Of a stretch of DNA of 23,081 nt, positions 1-8,044 are shown one piece after another (positions within the stretch are counted from its first letter, which is position 1; each line of letters opens with the position of its first letter). A program made the position numbers and the translations under genes. The notes under the pieces are model-generated. The model saw nothing but the letters and a program-made list of their open reading frames with translations. It did not search any database and was not told the origin of the DNA. The DNA comes from CAYTKU01 sp964550845 (GTDB lineage Bacteria > Patescibacteriota > Patescibacteriia > Magasanikbacterales > UBA922), in the NCBI GenBank assembly GCA_964550845.1, contig CAZKAD010000012.1, forward strand, positions 1 through 23,081. Reading direction: 5' to 3'.

Positions 1-15
1 TTAAAACAGAATTTT

Positions 16-1017
16 ATGAGACAAACAAAGGTTCATAACCCCATCGACTGTGTCGTCGGCATCACCTACAACTGCAATTCACGTTGCCAAATGTGTGATA
101 TTTGGAAGATCAAAGATTTTCCTGAACTTCCCGTAGAACAGTACAAAAAACTCCCAACCAGTTTACGAGATATTAATATTTCTGGTGGCGAACCATTTTT
201 ACGAATGGATATTCCAGAAATTATTGCTGTCATTCAAAAACGTGCGCCGCAAGCTCGCATGGTTATCTCAACCAATGGTTTTACACCGACGCTGATCGAA
301 GCACAGATGAAAAAGATTTTAAAGATAAAGCCAGATATTGGCGTCTCCATCTCTGTTGATGGCTATGGTGACATGCATGAAAATATTCGTCATATTCCTG
401 ATGCTTGGAATAAAGACATGGATACGCTCGAGCGCCTACAAAAACTTGGTATGAAAAATTTGCGTCTGGCCTTCACTATTTTGCCAGAAAACGTCCAAGA
501 TTTTGGAAAAGTCTATGACGAAACTCGTCGTCGTGGCATTCAATTTACCCATGCCTTTGCGCAAAGCAGTGAGCACTATTTTGGTGGTATCCAAGTAGAC
601 AATCATCCAGATGTAAAAGTGCTCAAAGAGCAGTATAGTTATGTGATGAATGAAGAGCTCAAGACGTGGAATTTGAAACGCTGGGCTCGCAGTTATTTTG
701 CCTATGGTTTGTATCGTTTTAGTATGGAGCGTCAGCAGGTGCTGAGCAATGATCCTGGTACCAGATTTTTTTACATGGACGCGCGCGGTATGGTGTATCC
801 TTCGGTTGTGCATAGTTATGGTATGGGAAATATCCAAAACTATGACCACTGGGAAGATCTTTGGAACAGTGAACGCGCTGACAATGCACGAGAACTGGTT
901 CGTACGAAAGGCAAACCTGCCTGGATGATCTGCACTGCTCGTACTGCTATCAAAAAACATCCATTAAATGTTGGTATGTGGGTGTTAAAAAATAAGTTTG
1001 GCGGGGTGAAATTGTAA
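16..1017 (+). CDS. Radical SAM protein with degenerate SPASM/twitch-like C-terminus
   Basis: This 333-residue protein belongs to the radical SAM superfamily, which uses a [4Fe-4S] cluster to cleave S-adenosylmethionine. The cluster-binding CX3CX2C motif is visible as C20, C24 and C27, and the SAM-contacting GGEP motif lies at residues 57-60. The C-terminal third has the layout of a SPASM or twitch auxiliary-cluster region (a 'GNI...W.S' stretch, then 'WMICTAR' near 303-309), but only C306 remains where such domains carry several cysteines. An auxiliary Fe-S cluster is therefore doubtful. The stop is 3 nt from the next gene, a glycosyltransferase, so the two are probably co-transcribed and the substrate may be a surface glycan or peptide. 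The ATG at 16 is in frame and near the window edge, so the promoter is not visible. Superfamily call is firm; substrate unknown. Confidence 0.9.
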   Translation: MRQTKVHNPIDCVVGITYNCNSRCQMCDIWKIKDFPELPVEQYKKLPTSLRDINISGGEPFLRMDIPEIIAVIQKRAPQARMVISTNGFTPTLIEAQMKKILKIKPDIGVSISVDGYGDMHENIRHIPDAWNKDMDTLERLQKLGMKNLRLAFTILPENVQDFGKVYDETRRRGIQFTHAFAQSSEHYFGGIQVDNHPDVKVLKEQYSYVMNEELKTWNLKRWARSYFAYGLYRFSMERQQVLSNDPGTRFFYMDARGMVYPSVVHSYGMGNIQNYDHWEDLWNSERADNARELVRTKGKPAWMICTARTAIKKHPLNVGMWVLKNKFGGVKL

Positions 1018-1020
1018 GAT

Positions 1021-2220
1021 ATGAAAATCGTACTGGTCAATAAATACTTGTATATCAAAGGTGGATCTGAACGCGTAGTTTTTTTGACCAAAAAATTACT
1101 CGAAGAGGCTGGCCATGAAGTCGAAGTATTTGGCATGAAGCATGAAAAAAATATTTTTGACAATGATTATTGCATTCCAAAAATAGACTATGGAGATATG
1201 AGCCTCGGGCAAAAACTTTCTCATTTGCCCAAATCTATTTTCAATAAACAAGCCAAACAACAATTCAAACAGCTCCTTCAAAATTTTCAGCCGGATGTGG
1301 TGCACTTTCACAATATTTATCATCAGCTTTCTTTTTCTCTTATTGAAGCAGCAGAAGAATTGCATATTCCTATGGTGATGACACTTCACGACTACAAGAT
1401 GCTCAGTCCCAATTACAATCTTTTTCATCATGGAAAAATTGACGATTCCATGCTCGGTGGAAAATACTATCGTTGTCTCTTGAACAACTGCATGGAAAAC
1501 ATGGGAGAGAGTGTACTTGGCACCATTGAAGCGTATTACCGCGATGCCAAACACTACAGAGAAAAAATTGCACAATTTATTTCGCCAAGTTATTTTCTCA
1601 AAGATTTGTGTCTACGCGCAGGCTGGAATAGCAACACGGTTCAAGTAATGGTAAATCCACTTGAACAATCAACACAGAATTCGTGGCAAGAGGGTCAATA
1701 TGTAGCCTTTGTCGGACGCCTCAGTAGCGAAAAAGGCGTACAAGTCCTCCTTGAAGCTGTACAAGAAACTCCACATATACCATACAAGATTGCAGGTACT
1801 GGACCAGAGGAAGAATCACTCAAACGTTTTGTCAAAGAAAAAGGTCTACACAATGTTGAATTTGTTGGCTGGAAAAGTGGCAGCGAAATTGAAGATTTTG
1901 TCAGAGGGAGCCGCATTGTTTTGGCACCATCGGTTTGGTATGAAAACTATCCCTATAGTATTTTGGAAGCCAAGGCGTTTGGTAAAATTGTTCTCGGTTC
2001 TCGTATTGGTGGAATTCCAGAAATGCTGGAGAGTGATTGTTTGTTCAATGCAAATGATCATTATGAGCTTGTTGATCTGGTCCAAAAATGGTATGATACA
2101 CCGCTTGAACAACGACAAAAAAGAGGCCAAAAACTGATGCAGGAAGTCAAAGTGGAAAATGATCCTGCCGTATATAGAGAGCGTATATTGGAAGTATATA
2201 AAAATGTATGTTCAAAGTAG
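1021..2220 (+). CDS. Family 4 glycosyltransferase (GT-B fold)
   Basis: This 399-residue protein is a retaining GT4-type glycosyltransferase that would move a sugar from a nucleotide-sugar donor to a lipid-linked or surface glycan at the cytoplasmic membrane. The N-terminal domain starts 'MKIVLVNKYLYIKGGSE', with the glycine-containing loop typical of the acceptor domain. The C-terminal donor domain starts near residue 227 with 'VAFVGRLSSEKG'. The EX7E donor-site motif is present as E308 and E316, followed by a 'GSRIGGIPEML' segment. Length is normal. It starts 3 nt after the radical SAM gene and runs into the secreted hydrolase-like gene, forming a three-gene unit. Donor and acceptor sugars cannot be read from the sequence. 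Confidence 0.93.
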   Translation: MKIVLVNKYLYIKGGSERVVFLTKKLLEEAGHEVEVFGMKHEKNIFDNDYCIPKIDYGDMSLGQKLSHLPKSIFNKQAKQQFKQLLQNFQPDVVHFHNIYHQLSFSLIEAAEELHIPMVMTLHDYKMLSPNYNLFHHGKIDDSMLGGKYYRCLLNNCMENMGESVLGTIEAYYRDAKHYREKIAQFISPSYFLKDLCLRAGWNSNTVQVMVNPLEQSTQNSWQEGQYVAFVGRLSSEKGVQVLLEAVQETPHIPYKIAGTGPEEESLKRFVKEKGLHNVEFVGWKSGSEIEDFVRGSRIVLAPSVWYENYPYSILEAKAFGKIVLGSRIGGIPEMLESDCLFNANDHYELVDLVQKWYDTPLEQRQKRGQKLMQEVKVENDPAVYRERILEVYKNVCSK

Positions 2221-2228
2221 GTTATGCA

Positions 2229-4232
2229 ATGAAAATAATTGTAGGGATGTTGTCCCTGATTTTGCTATTTTTTGCAACAGTTTCTCCTGCTGTGGCAGCA
2301 GAATTAAATTTTCCTTTGCGTGCCAATTACTATTTGGGCGAGCTCAGAGACGATGAAATTTTTCTCAAAGACATTTCTCGCTATGATTTGCTTATACTCA
2401 CTCCCGCGCAGATCAAGAGCCATCCTACGGCGATAAAACGCATTCGTACCCTTCATCCAGGAGTTATTATTTTGGCCTATGTTCCAAGCCAAAGTTATAA
2501 CCTAAAATACTGGAAATCTGATCCAGTTTTCAAAAATTTTAATAACTTGCCAGATTCTGTGTGGCTGAGAGATCCACTTGGGTCTACAGTTATCGATTCA
2601 TTTCAAGTTCAGTGGGCAAATCTGAATCCTGAATGGAATTCAGTGCTGATGGATTTTATTAAAAAACAAATATTACCACTTGATATTGATGGAATTTTTT
2701 TTGACATGGTATCTCATAATATTTCATGGCTGAACGGGGGTTACTTGGATTTCAATGGTGATCATAAAAAAGATGATGCCAAAACCATGGATGCGCTCTG
2801 GGTCTCTCGCACAACTGATCTGCTCAAACAGGCAAGCCACAATTTAAATACCAAATATATTGTTATCAATGGAAGTTCTGATCCAGCTTTTCAAAAGTAT
2901 GTCAGTGGTCGTATGTTTGAGACGTTTCCAACTCCGTGGGAAGGGGATGGCAGTTGGTCAACCGTCATGAACTCTGCCAAAAGTGGAATTCGTTCGAATC
3001 GTGCGCCAACACTTTTGGTTTTCAATGGGAATTCGGAAAATAGTGGTATCAACAATAATTACAGCAAGTTTCGTCATGGATTTGTGAGCGCTCTCTTACA
3101 AGATGCATATTTTTCGTATGACTTTGGTGATCGCGATCATTCTCAGCTCTGGTGGTATGACGAATATAGCAGTGATCTTGGAGCTGCTTTGGGACCTGCT
3201 ACTTTACAAAATGCAACTGTATCAGCATCAGCCGAAGCACCGTATGCTCCTGGTGTGTGGGTACGTCAATTTCAAAATGGCATTGCGCTTATCAATACCA
3301 CCGGTGAAAAACAAAGCATAGATTTGGGCGGCGAATATGAAAAATTTCATGGGACACAAGACCCTCTTGTCAATGATGGTTCGATTGTAAGTCAAACAGA
3401 AATTAATAAAGACGATGGACTTATTTTGCTTCGTACTTTTGCCAGTTTAAATGATGCTCTCTTTACCAATGGAGACTTTGTGCGATTTTTCCGTCCAGAT
3501 GGATCACGGGTACGCAATGGTTTTTTTGTATTTGAAGACACATACAAAGGAGGAGACCAAATTGCTCATGTTGATCTTGATAAAAATGGCAAACGAGACT
3601 TGGTCGTCATTTCCAAAAATAAAATCACCATGTGGCGTGATGATGGACAGCTATTTGCCAAACTCTACCCCTATACCGCCAGCTATGAAGGCACGATTCG
3701 TTTCGCTTTTGGAGATATGACTGGAGATGGACAGATGGAAATAGTGGTAGCTCCAGGGCCTGGGTATCCACTGCCTCTTCAGGTATATGATCGTTTTGGA
3801 ACACTTTTATACGACAATTGGTTTCCTTTTGGAAAGGCGTACAAAGGAGGATATAGCCTTGGAGTTCTCTCTCCAGAAGAAAAAGCCGCTGGTAAGGTGG
3901 TAGTAGGCTCTGGGACCGGAAGAGACACGGTTGTACAGCTCTATGACACCAATTTTACTCTCTTCAAAGAGTGGTTTGCCTATGAAAAATTTTTCAAAGG
4001 GGGGGTCAATGTAGCTGTAGGGGATGTAGATGGGGATGGAAAGCAAGAAATCGTCGCTGGAGCTGGGCCAGGAAAAAAGGCTTTGATCAAGGTATTTGAT
4101 ACCACCGGAGGGCTAAAATATAAGGAATTTGAGGCCTATAAGGCCCTTGGAACCCCGGGAATTGATGTGCGGGTAGCGGATGTGGATTTTGATGGGAAAA
4201 AAGAAATCGTTGGCATGAGTGAAAGCTTCTAA
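2229..4232 (+). CDS. Secreted glycoside-hydrolase-like (GHL15-type) barrel with FG-GAP/VCBS repeats
   Basis: The product is about 667 residues from the ATG at 2229. An upstream ATG at 2208 overlaps the previous gene and would add seven residues before the signal sequence. The 2229 start gives a clean signal peptide (MKIIVG, a hydrophobic core, then AVAA). Residues to about 390 look like a TIM-barrel hypothetical glycosyl hydrolase resembling GHL15 or the GH114-like group, with a 'DIDGIFFD' strand end (about 152-159 from this start) that would carry catalytic acids. The C-terminal 250 residues hold FG-GAP/VCBS-like beta-propeller repeats with calcium-loop motifs such as 'DLDKNGKRD', 'DMTGDGQME', 'DVDGDGKQE' and 'DVDFDGKKE'; one further repeat has lost its aspartates. 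It probably acts outside the membrane on a glycan. Barrel family is a tentative recall; secretion and repeats are clear. Confidence 0.8.
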   Translation: MKIIVGMLSLILLFFATVSPAVAAELNFPLRANYYLGELRDDEIFLKDISRYDLLILTPAQIKSHPTAIKRIRTLHPGVIILAYVPSQSYNLKYWKSDPVFKNFNNLPDSVWLRDPLGSTVIDSFQVQWANLNPEWNSVLMDFIKKQILPLDIDGIFFDMVSHNISWLNGGYLDFNGDHKKDDAKTMDALWVSRTTDLLKQASHNLNTKYIVINGSSDPAFQKYVSGRMFETFPTPWEGDGSWSTVMNSAKSGIRSNRAPTLLVFNGNSENSGINNNYSKFRHGFVSALLQDAYFSYDFGDRDHSQLWWYDEYSSDLGAALGPATLQNATVSASAEAPYAPGVWVRQFQNGIALINTTGEKQSIDLGGEYEKFHGTQDPLVNDGSIVSQTEINKDDGLILLRTFASLNDALFTNGDFVRFFRPDGSRVRNGFFVFEDTYKGGDQIAHVDLDKNGKRDLVVISKNKITMWRDDGQLFAKLYPYTASYEGTIRFAFGDMTGDGQMEIVVAPGPGYPLPLQVYDRFGTLLYDNWFPFGKAYKGGYSLGVLSPEEKAAGKVVVGSGTGRDTVVQLYDTNFTLFKEWFAYEKFFKGGVNVAVGDVDGDGKQEIVAGAGPGKKALIKVFDTTGGLKYKEFEAYKALGTPGIDVRVADVDFDGKKEIVGMSESF

Positions 4233-4258
4233 AAAACCGCTTAAATAAGCGGTTTTTT
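4231..4258 (+). terminator. Intrinsic terminator of the radical SAM-GT4-hydrolase operon
   Basis: A perfect 12-bp stem (AAAAAACCGCTT, 4231-4242, with AAGCGGTTTTTT, 4247-4258) surrounds an AAAT loop and ends in six Ts. It overlaps the last two bases of the stop codon at 4230-4232. The A-tract on the left arm also makes it usable on the opposite strand. Confidence 0.93.
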
Positions 4259-4273
4259 AGTTCTTTCTGACTA

Positions 4274-4302
4274 TTGACAAAAGGGCAAAAATATGCTATA
4301 CT
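4274..4302 (+). promoter_or_regulatory. Sigma-70-type promoter of the GT4 gene at 4331
   Basis: TTGACA (4274-4279), a 17-nt spacer and TATACT (4297-4302), with a TG one base upstream of the -10 (4294-4295, extended -10). Expected transcription start is near 4309, giving a leader of about 22 nt with no visible Shine-Dalgarno sequence. Confidence 0.9.
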
Positions 4303-4330
4303 ATCCTGTTTATAAGTTTTACCAAATTCT

Positions 4331-5500
4331 ATGAAAATAGCCATGGTTGGACAAAAGGGTCTTCCAGCTTTGCATGGTGGAATTGAACGCCATGTACATG
4401 ATCTCTCTTTGCGATTGGTAAAGAGTGGTTTTGAAGTGCTTGGATACTGCCGAAAATGGTATACCAACCGCGAGGATGGCGATTTTGAAGGTGTAAAGCT
4501 TATCCATGTTCCAACACTTCGTACCAAGCATTTTGATGCTATTGTAGGAACATTGTTTGCGACTCTTGATGCGATAAGACGTAAAGTTGATGTTATCCAC
4601 TATCATGGAGTTGGCCCATCACTTCTTTCTTGGATTCCACGTTTGCTTTCCCCAAAAACTTTGGTGATTGCAACTTTTCACTGTATTGATCGTAAGCACC
4701 AAAAATGGGGACGTTTTGCAAGACTCTCACTGCGTCTTGGTGAATGGGCTGCTTGTAAGTTTCCTCATAAAACCATTGCAGTATCTCGTCCAATTGCCGA
4801 CTATATGCGTGAGGTTTATAATACCCAAGGGGTCTATATTCCAAATGCTGTAAATATTCCTGAGCTTCTCACTGATACTGAGGCGCTGCAAAAATGGAAC
4901 CTTTCTCCAAAAGAATATATTATGGTGGTGTCTCGTTTGATCCCACATAAAGGTATTCATTATATTATTGAAGCCTGGAAAAATATCCTAGCAAAAAATC
5001 CAGAAAAAATTGGTAATAAAAAACTTGTGATTGTTGGAGACGGATATTATACCGATGATTATGTTGCTTTTGTCAAAGATCTGGCCAAAGAGACGCCTTC
5101 AATTATTTTTACTGGTTTTCAATCAGGAAAAGATTTGCAGACGATCTTTTCACATGCCAAGTTGATGGTGCATCCTTCAGACAACGAAGGATTACCAATT
5201 GCTGTGCTTGAAGGAATGAGTTACCAGTTGCCAGTTTTGGTTTCAAATATCATTGAGCACAAAGATTTGATTGACAATCCTGACTTCTTGTTTAGTCAGG
5301 GAAATATTGAATCTTTATCTGAAAAATTATCATTTCTTTTGTCACAAGAAAAAGAATTCTTGAACAAAGAAGTCGTTCGTAATTCTCGTGTGATTGAACA
5401 GGAATTTGAATGGAGTAAAGTACTCGGACGCATTATTGATATGTATGAAAAACCTGTATCAAGTACAAAAATTCCAACCGTTGCGATAGAAAATCAATAA
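4331..5500 (+). CDS. Family 4 glycosyltransferase, rhamnosyltransferase/DUF1972-like N-terminus
   Basis: This 389-residue GT-B enzyme begins 'MKIAMVGQKGLPALHGGIE', the pattern of the DUF1972 N-terminal domain common in GT4 enzymes of polysaccharide clusters, some annotated as rhamnosyltransferases. The donor domain starts near 'YIMVVSRLIPHKGIHYI', and the EX7E motif is E286 and E294 in 'NEGLPIAVLE'. It has its own strong promoter and terminator and is flanked by a gene on the other strand, so it is a single-gene unit. Function is inferred as addition of one sugar to a growing surface glycan on the cytoplasmic face. Sugar specificity is not readable. Confidence 0.92.
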   Translation: MKIAMVGQKGLPALHGGIERHVHDLSLRLVKSGFEVLGYCRKWYTNREDGDFEGVKLIHVPTLRTKHFDAIVGTLFATLDAIRRKVDVIHYHGVGPSLLSWIPRLLSPKTLVIATFHCIDRKHQKWGRFARLSLRLGEWAACKFPHKTIAVSRPIADYMREVYNTQGVYIPNAVNIPELLTDTEALQKWNLSPKEYIMVVSRLIPHKGIHYIIEAWKNILAKNPEKIGNKKLVIVGDGYYTDDYVAFVKDLAKETPSIIFTGFQSGKDLQTIFSHAKLMVHPSDNEGLPIAVLEGMSYQLPVLVSNIIEHKDLIDNPDFLFSQGNIESLSEKLSFLLSQEKEFLNKEVVRNSRVIEQEFEWSKVLGRIIDMYEKPVSSTKIPTVAIENQ

Positions 5501-5509
5501 ACAACAAAT

Positions 5510-5540
5510 AAAAGACCTCCAGATTGTGGAGGTCTTTTTT
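5510..5540. terminator. Bidirectional terminator between convergent genes
   Basis: AAAAGACCTCC (5510-5520), a 7-nt loop and GGAGGTCTTTT (5528-5538), with Ts continuing to 5540. On the minus strand the same stem is followed by TTTTATTT. It lies 9 nt past the plus-strand stop, and its T-tract enters the stop codon of the minus-strand gene (5539-5541), so it serves both transcripts. Confidence 0.93.
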
Positions 5541-7380
5541 ACTCTTTGACGACCACGCCTTTATTTTTTGCCAATATATCGTTTGGCAGAGAAGTATCAA
5601 CCGTGCGAGCAGTGCTACTGACCGGAAGTTTGGTAAATCCATCAGTCCCTGAGACAGTAATGTTGGTAACAGCCGGAACGGTTTTTCCAACCATCTGTGC
5701 TGTAGGAGTAAACGAAAGAGCAAAGGAAATGCCAATTGTTGTATGGGCTGGTATGTGTGGTGCACTCCAAGATATTTTTCGTGTGGCGCTATTGTAGGTC
5801 ACATCTTTTCCAAAGGTCACGCTTGTTTTATCACCCCATTCAATTCCTGAAGGTAAAGTAGCTGAAAAAGAGACATCTTCAACCTGACTTGTCGAATTTG
5901 AAAGTACCACGGTTGCAAAATATTTTGTCTCACTTCCTACTTGTGGTGGCAATGGTCCGCGACCCAGTTGATCTCCTTCATCTGTGTAATAACGCAGTTC
6001 TCCCGTAAGTCCAAGATGGGTGGCAATTTTTATCTCTGGGGTGGTAATTTTTTCGCGGTAGAGAGCGTCTTGAACAAGTGGTATGGAGGCTTGAATTTCT
6101 GGAATGAGATTGAGTGTAACATCATTACCAGATTGAAAATTTGAAAGAGGAATCAACAGATCAAGTGTTACGGTCTGTCCACTTTTCAAAGTCGCAAGTT
6201 CAGGGAGATAATTTTGATTTATTGCAAATATATTGTTTCGCACCACTCCTTTATTGGCTGTTACAATTCGTACTTTATCAATGCTATTTGTCAATGGAAG
6301 ACTCAGGGAAATATTTTCCACAGTATATTCATTGGTGTTTTTAATACTGATGGACAGTGGAACAAGTTCAAGTGGTTTGGCAACCCGTGTTTCTTTTTTC
6401 CATACGGCGCTTACTTCAAGATTCGGTGCAATCACTTCTACATTTTTGATTATTTTCTTTTGTGGAAAATCGGTATTGTTGGCTCTGATGGTCGGAGTAA
6501 TTTCTAGACTGATTGGGCGAACATTTGGAAGGTTGGTTGTCAAATTCCCACTGAGGGTTGTAGATGTTTGACGGTTAAGAACAGGAAGACTCCAGACACT
6601 TCCTTGATAGGTACCAAGAGATGTGGTAACCGTATCAAACCCAATACCAGGAAGTGTTGGCAGTGAAAGGCGTATTTCTTGGAGTGGTTCATTGCCAGTA
6701 TTGATGAGATCAATTTGAAAGGGGAGTGTCCCTCGTGAGAGAATAAAATCACCCATTTTCCAATTTACCAAGAGTGGTGTGTCACGTGGAGAACTAATCA
6801 GTCGATCAATTACATATTCTCGATCACGTTCTCCTTCTTGTACATAGGAAAGTTTCACTATCGTGTCATAGTGTTCGTCTGGTGTCCCAAACAGTGTTCC
6901 TTGTAAGGTGAGTGATCCATTGGCACCAGGCGCAAGGGAAGAAAGAGTAAGTGAAGAATTTTCTGTATTAAAATTTTGAGCAGAAGTGCTGGTGTTTAAA
7001 ATAAATCCTTGAGGAAATTGCACCGAAAGCAGAGGTGTAGTAAGAGCAACATCACTGCGGTTGATATATGAAACTCTATAGGTAATTTGAGTACCAGTTT
7101 TGATACGTTCTGTTGATTGTTCGACTGTGAGTGTAACCAAAGATCGAACCGTGGGATCATAAAAATGCCAAAAAAGTGTTGCACCAAAGAGAAAGACAAT
7201 AAATGCCAAGAGACTCATGTCAAAAAAGAAGAGTTTTTTTGCATGGCGAAAGTTGAGATGATATTTTTGTTGATAATGAAGTTCAGCCGCATGAAGCGGA
7301 GAGATTAAAAAAGCCAAAAACCATTTATGGGGTGCATGGAGCAAATAGTGTTTGGTAAGATTTTTTTCAACAAATTGCAT
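5539..7380 (-). CDS. Single-pass membrane protein with repeated Ig-like/DUF11-like exterior domains
   Basis: This 613-residue protein has a basic N-terminal region of about 50 residues, one strong hydrophobic segment (about 51-73, preceded by KK) and then about 540 residues of beta-rich sequence. The positive-inside rule puts the C-terminal part outside the cell. The exterior holds repeated units rich in 'SLTLSSLAPGANGSLTL', 'LINTGNEPLQEI' and 'SIKNTNEYTVENISL' patterns, like DUF11 or CARDB Ig-like repeats that describe bounded beta sandwiches; I estimate four to five units. No catalytic motif is seen. It stands alone on the minus strand with its own promoter. It may be an envelope-anchored scaffold or adhesion protein that interacts with the S-layer; this role is inference. 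No precise family name can be given. Confidence 0.85.
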   Translation of the reverse strand: MQFVEKNLTKHYLLHAPHKWFLAFLISPLHAAELHYQQKYHLNFRHAKKLFFFDMSLLAFIVFLFGATLFWHFYDPTVRSLVTLTVEQSTERIKTGTQITYRVSYINRSDVALTTPLLSVQFPQGFILNTSTSAQNFNTENSSLTLSSLAPGANGSLTLQGTLFGTPDEHYDTIVKLSYVQEGERDREYVIDRLISSPRDTPLLVNWKMGDFILSRGTLPFQIDLINTGNEPLQEIRLSLPTLPGIGFDTVTTSLGTYQGSVWSLPVLNRQTSTTLSGNLTTNLPNVRPISLEITPTIRANNTDFPQKKIIKNVEVIAPNLEVSAVWKKETRVAKPLELVPLSISIKNTNEYTVENISLSLPLTNSIDKVRIVTANKGVVRNNIFAINQNYLPELATLKSGQTVTLDLLIPLSNFQSGNDVTLNLIPEIQASIPLVQDALYREKITTPEIKIATHLGLTGELRYYTDEGDQLGRGPLPPQVGSETKYFATVVLSNSTSQVEDVSFSATLPSGIEWGDKTSVTFGKDVTYNSATRKISWSAPHIPAHTTIGISFALSFTPTAQMVGKTVPAVTNITVSGTDGFTKLPVSSTARTVDTSLPNDILAKNKGVVVKE

Positions 7381-7402
7381 AACAGAGAGAAAATATAGGC
7401 CT

Positions 7403-7431
7403 ATTATACTTCAGCCGGAAAACAGACGCAA
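7403..7431 (-). promoter_or_regulatory. Probable promoter of the minus-strand membrane protein gene
   Basis: Read on the minus strand: a perfect TATAAT (7408 down to 7403), a 17-nt spacer, and a weak -35 TTGCGT (7431 down to 7426). The predicted start lies about 16 nt before the ATG at 7380, matching the short leaders elsewhere in the window. Confidence 0.7.
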
Positions 7432-7494
7432 GAAACACTCCGAGAGAGACTTTGTTTTGTGTACACTAGTGTAGACAATTATAGACTTTTTCCT

Positions 7495-7523
7495 TTGACA
7501 GATATGTATTATTCTTGTATACT
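7495..7523 (+). promoter_or_regulatory. Sigma-70-type promoter of the helix-turn-helix gene
   Basis: TTGACA (7495-7500), exactly 17 nt, then TATACT (7518-7523). The expected start near 7530 leaves a leader of about 20 nt to the ATG at 7551 and rules out an in-frame TTG at 7515 as the start, because that codon lies inside the promoter. Confidence 0.9.
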
Positions 7524-7550
7524 TCTCTTCATACTTATTTTCGTCTGGTT

Positions 7551-7859
7551 ATGCCTCAATTTACTCCTGCAGAACTCTCTGATTCCAAGGAAATTATACG
7601 AGTTTCTATTTCAGAAGCAGCTCGTCTTTTTGGAGTAAATGCTCAGACCATTCGTCGGGCCATCAAAAGCGGTGATCTGACCTATGTGGTCGTTGCAAAC
7701 CGTTATAAAATCAACTTTGAGAGTCTCATCAAGTGGTCTCAGGAAAAGACTACTGTGCGCAACAAAGCCAATAAACATGGGATTGGTCAGTTTGTGGATA
7801 AGTGGAAGATTCATAATACTCTTTACTCCCCAAGTCTTAAAAGCCTGAAAAAAGACTAA
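7551..7859 (+). CDS. Small MerR/excisionase-like helix-turn-helix DNA-binding protein
   Basis: This 102-residue protein carries one helix-turn-helix domain at about residues 16-64: 'VSISEAARLFGVNAQTIRRAIKSGDL' followed by 'RYKINFESLIKW', the pattern of the HTH_17/excisionase class (winged helix that reads a DNA site). The C-terminal 35 residues are basic and have no known fold. The ATG at 7551 is chosen because the promoter at 7495-7523 excludes the earlier TTG. The last codons (LKKD and stop) lie in the left arm of the inverted repeat 7848-7971. No integrase is nearby, so it is probably a transcription factor rather than a phage excisionase. Its target is unknown; the promoters of the adjacent sigma-factor or membrane-protein genes are plausible. 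Confidence 0.82.
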   Translation: MPQFTPAELSDSKEIIRVSISEAARLFGVNAQTIRRAIKSGDLTYVVVANRYKINFESLIKWSQEKTTVRNKANKHGIGQFVDKWKIHNTLYSPSLKSLKKD

Positions 7860-7971
7860 ATTTAGGCGTATGGCTACGTTCTCGGTCCGTTCCTTGCTCG
7901 CCGTATTGTTGAATACGGCTCGCTTCGGTACTCCCTGCGGCCTTGCCCTACACCTAAATTTAGTCTTTTTT
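7848..7971. repeat. 124-nt inverted repeat with inner hairpin; likely also a bidirectional terminator
   Basis: The outer arms are perfect over 19 nt: AAAAAAGACTAAATTTAGG (7848-7866) and its complement (7953-7971), ending in six Ts on either strand. Pairing continues inward with single mismatches (GTA/TAC, GGC/GCC). A symmetric 26/26-nt internal loop follows, then a perfect inner hairpin: CCGTATT (7901-7907), GTTG loop, AATACGG (7912-7918). The core is visibly richer in GC than the flanks. Both unpaired segments contain TCGGT followed by CCTTGC in the same orientation. The left arm encodes the last residues of the helix-turn-helix protein. It could be a terminator, a structured RNA, or a dispersed palindromic element. 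Confidence 0.85.
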
Positions 7972-8003
7972 ATCTATATTTAGATAAAAAATTAGAATTT
8001 TTC

Positions 8004-8032
8004 TTGATTTTCTCCTCTTCTTCTGGTATACT
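8004..8032 (+). promoter_or_regulatory. Promoter of the sigma/anti-sigma operon
   Basis: TTGATT (8004-8009), 17-nt spacer, TATACT (8027-8032), with TG at 8024-8025 (extended -10). Predicted start near 8039. The resulting leader to the sigma-factor ATG at 8124 is about 85 nt, longer than the roughly 20-nt leaders of most other genes here. Confidence 0.85.
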
Positions 8033-8044
8033 CATCCTCAACTT

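Noticed and set aside
436..960. Long minus-strand frames opposite the radical SAM and other genes
   Set aside because: They are antisense shadows with no recognisable domain, no promoter and compositions that follow the real gene.
2208..2228. Earlier ATG for the secreted hydrolase-like protein
   Set aside because: It overlaps the previous gene by 13 nt and puts seven extra residues ahead of an already complete signal peptide. It is not excluded.
7515..7550. TTG start giving a longer helix-turn-helix protein
   Set aside because: The codon lies in the promoter and its -10 element, so it would precede the transcription start.
7551..7859. Helix-turn-helix gene as a phage excisionase marking a mobile element
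   Set aside because: No integrase, attachment repeats or phage genes are visible nearby.
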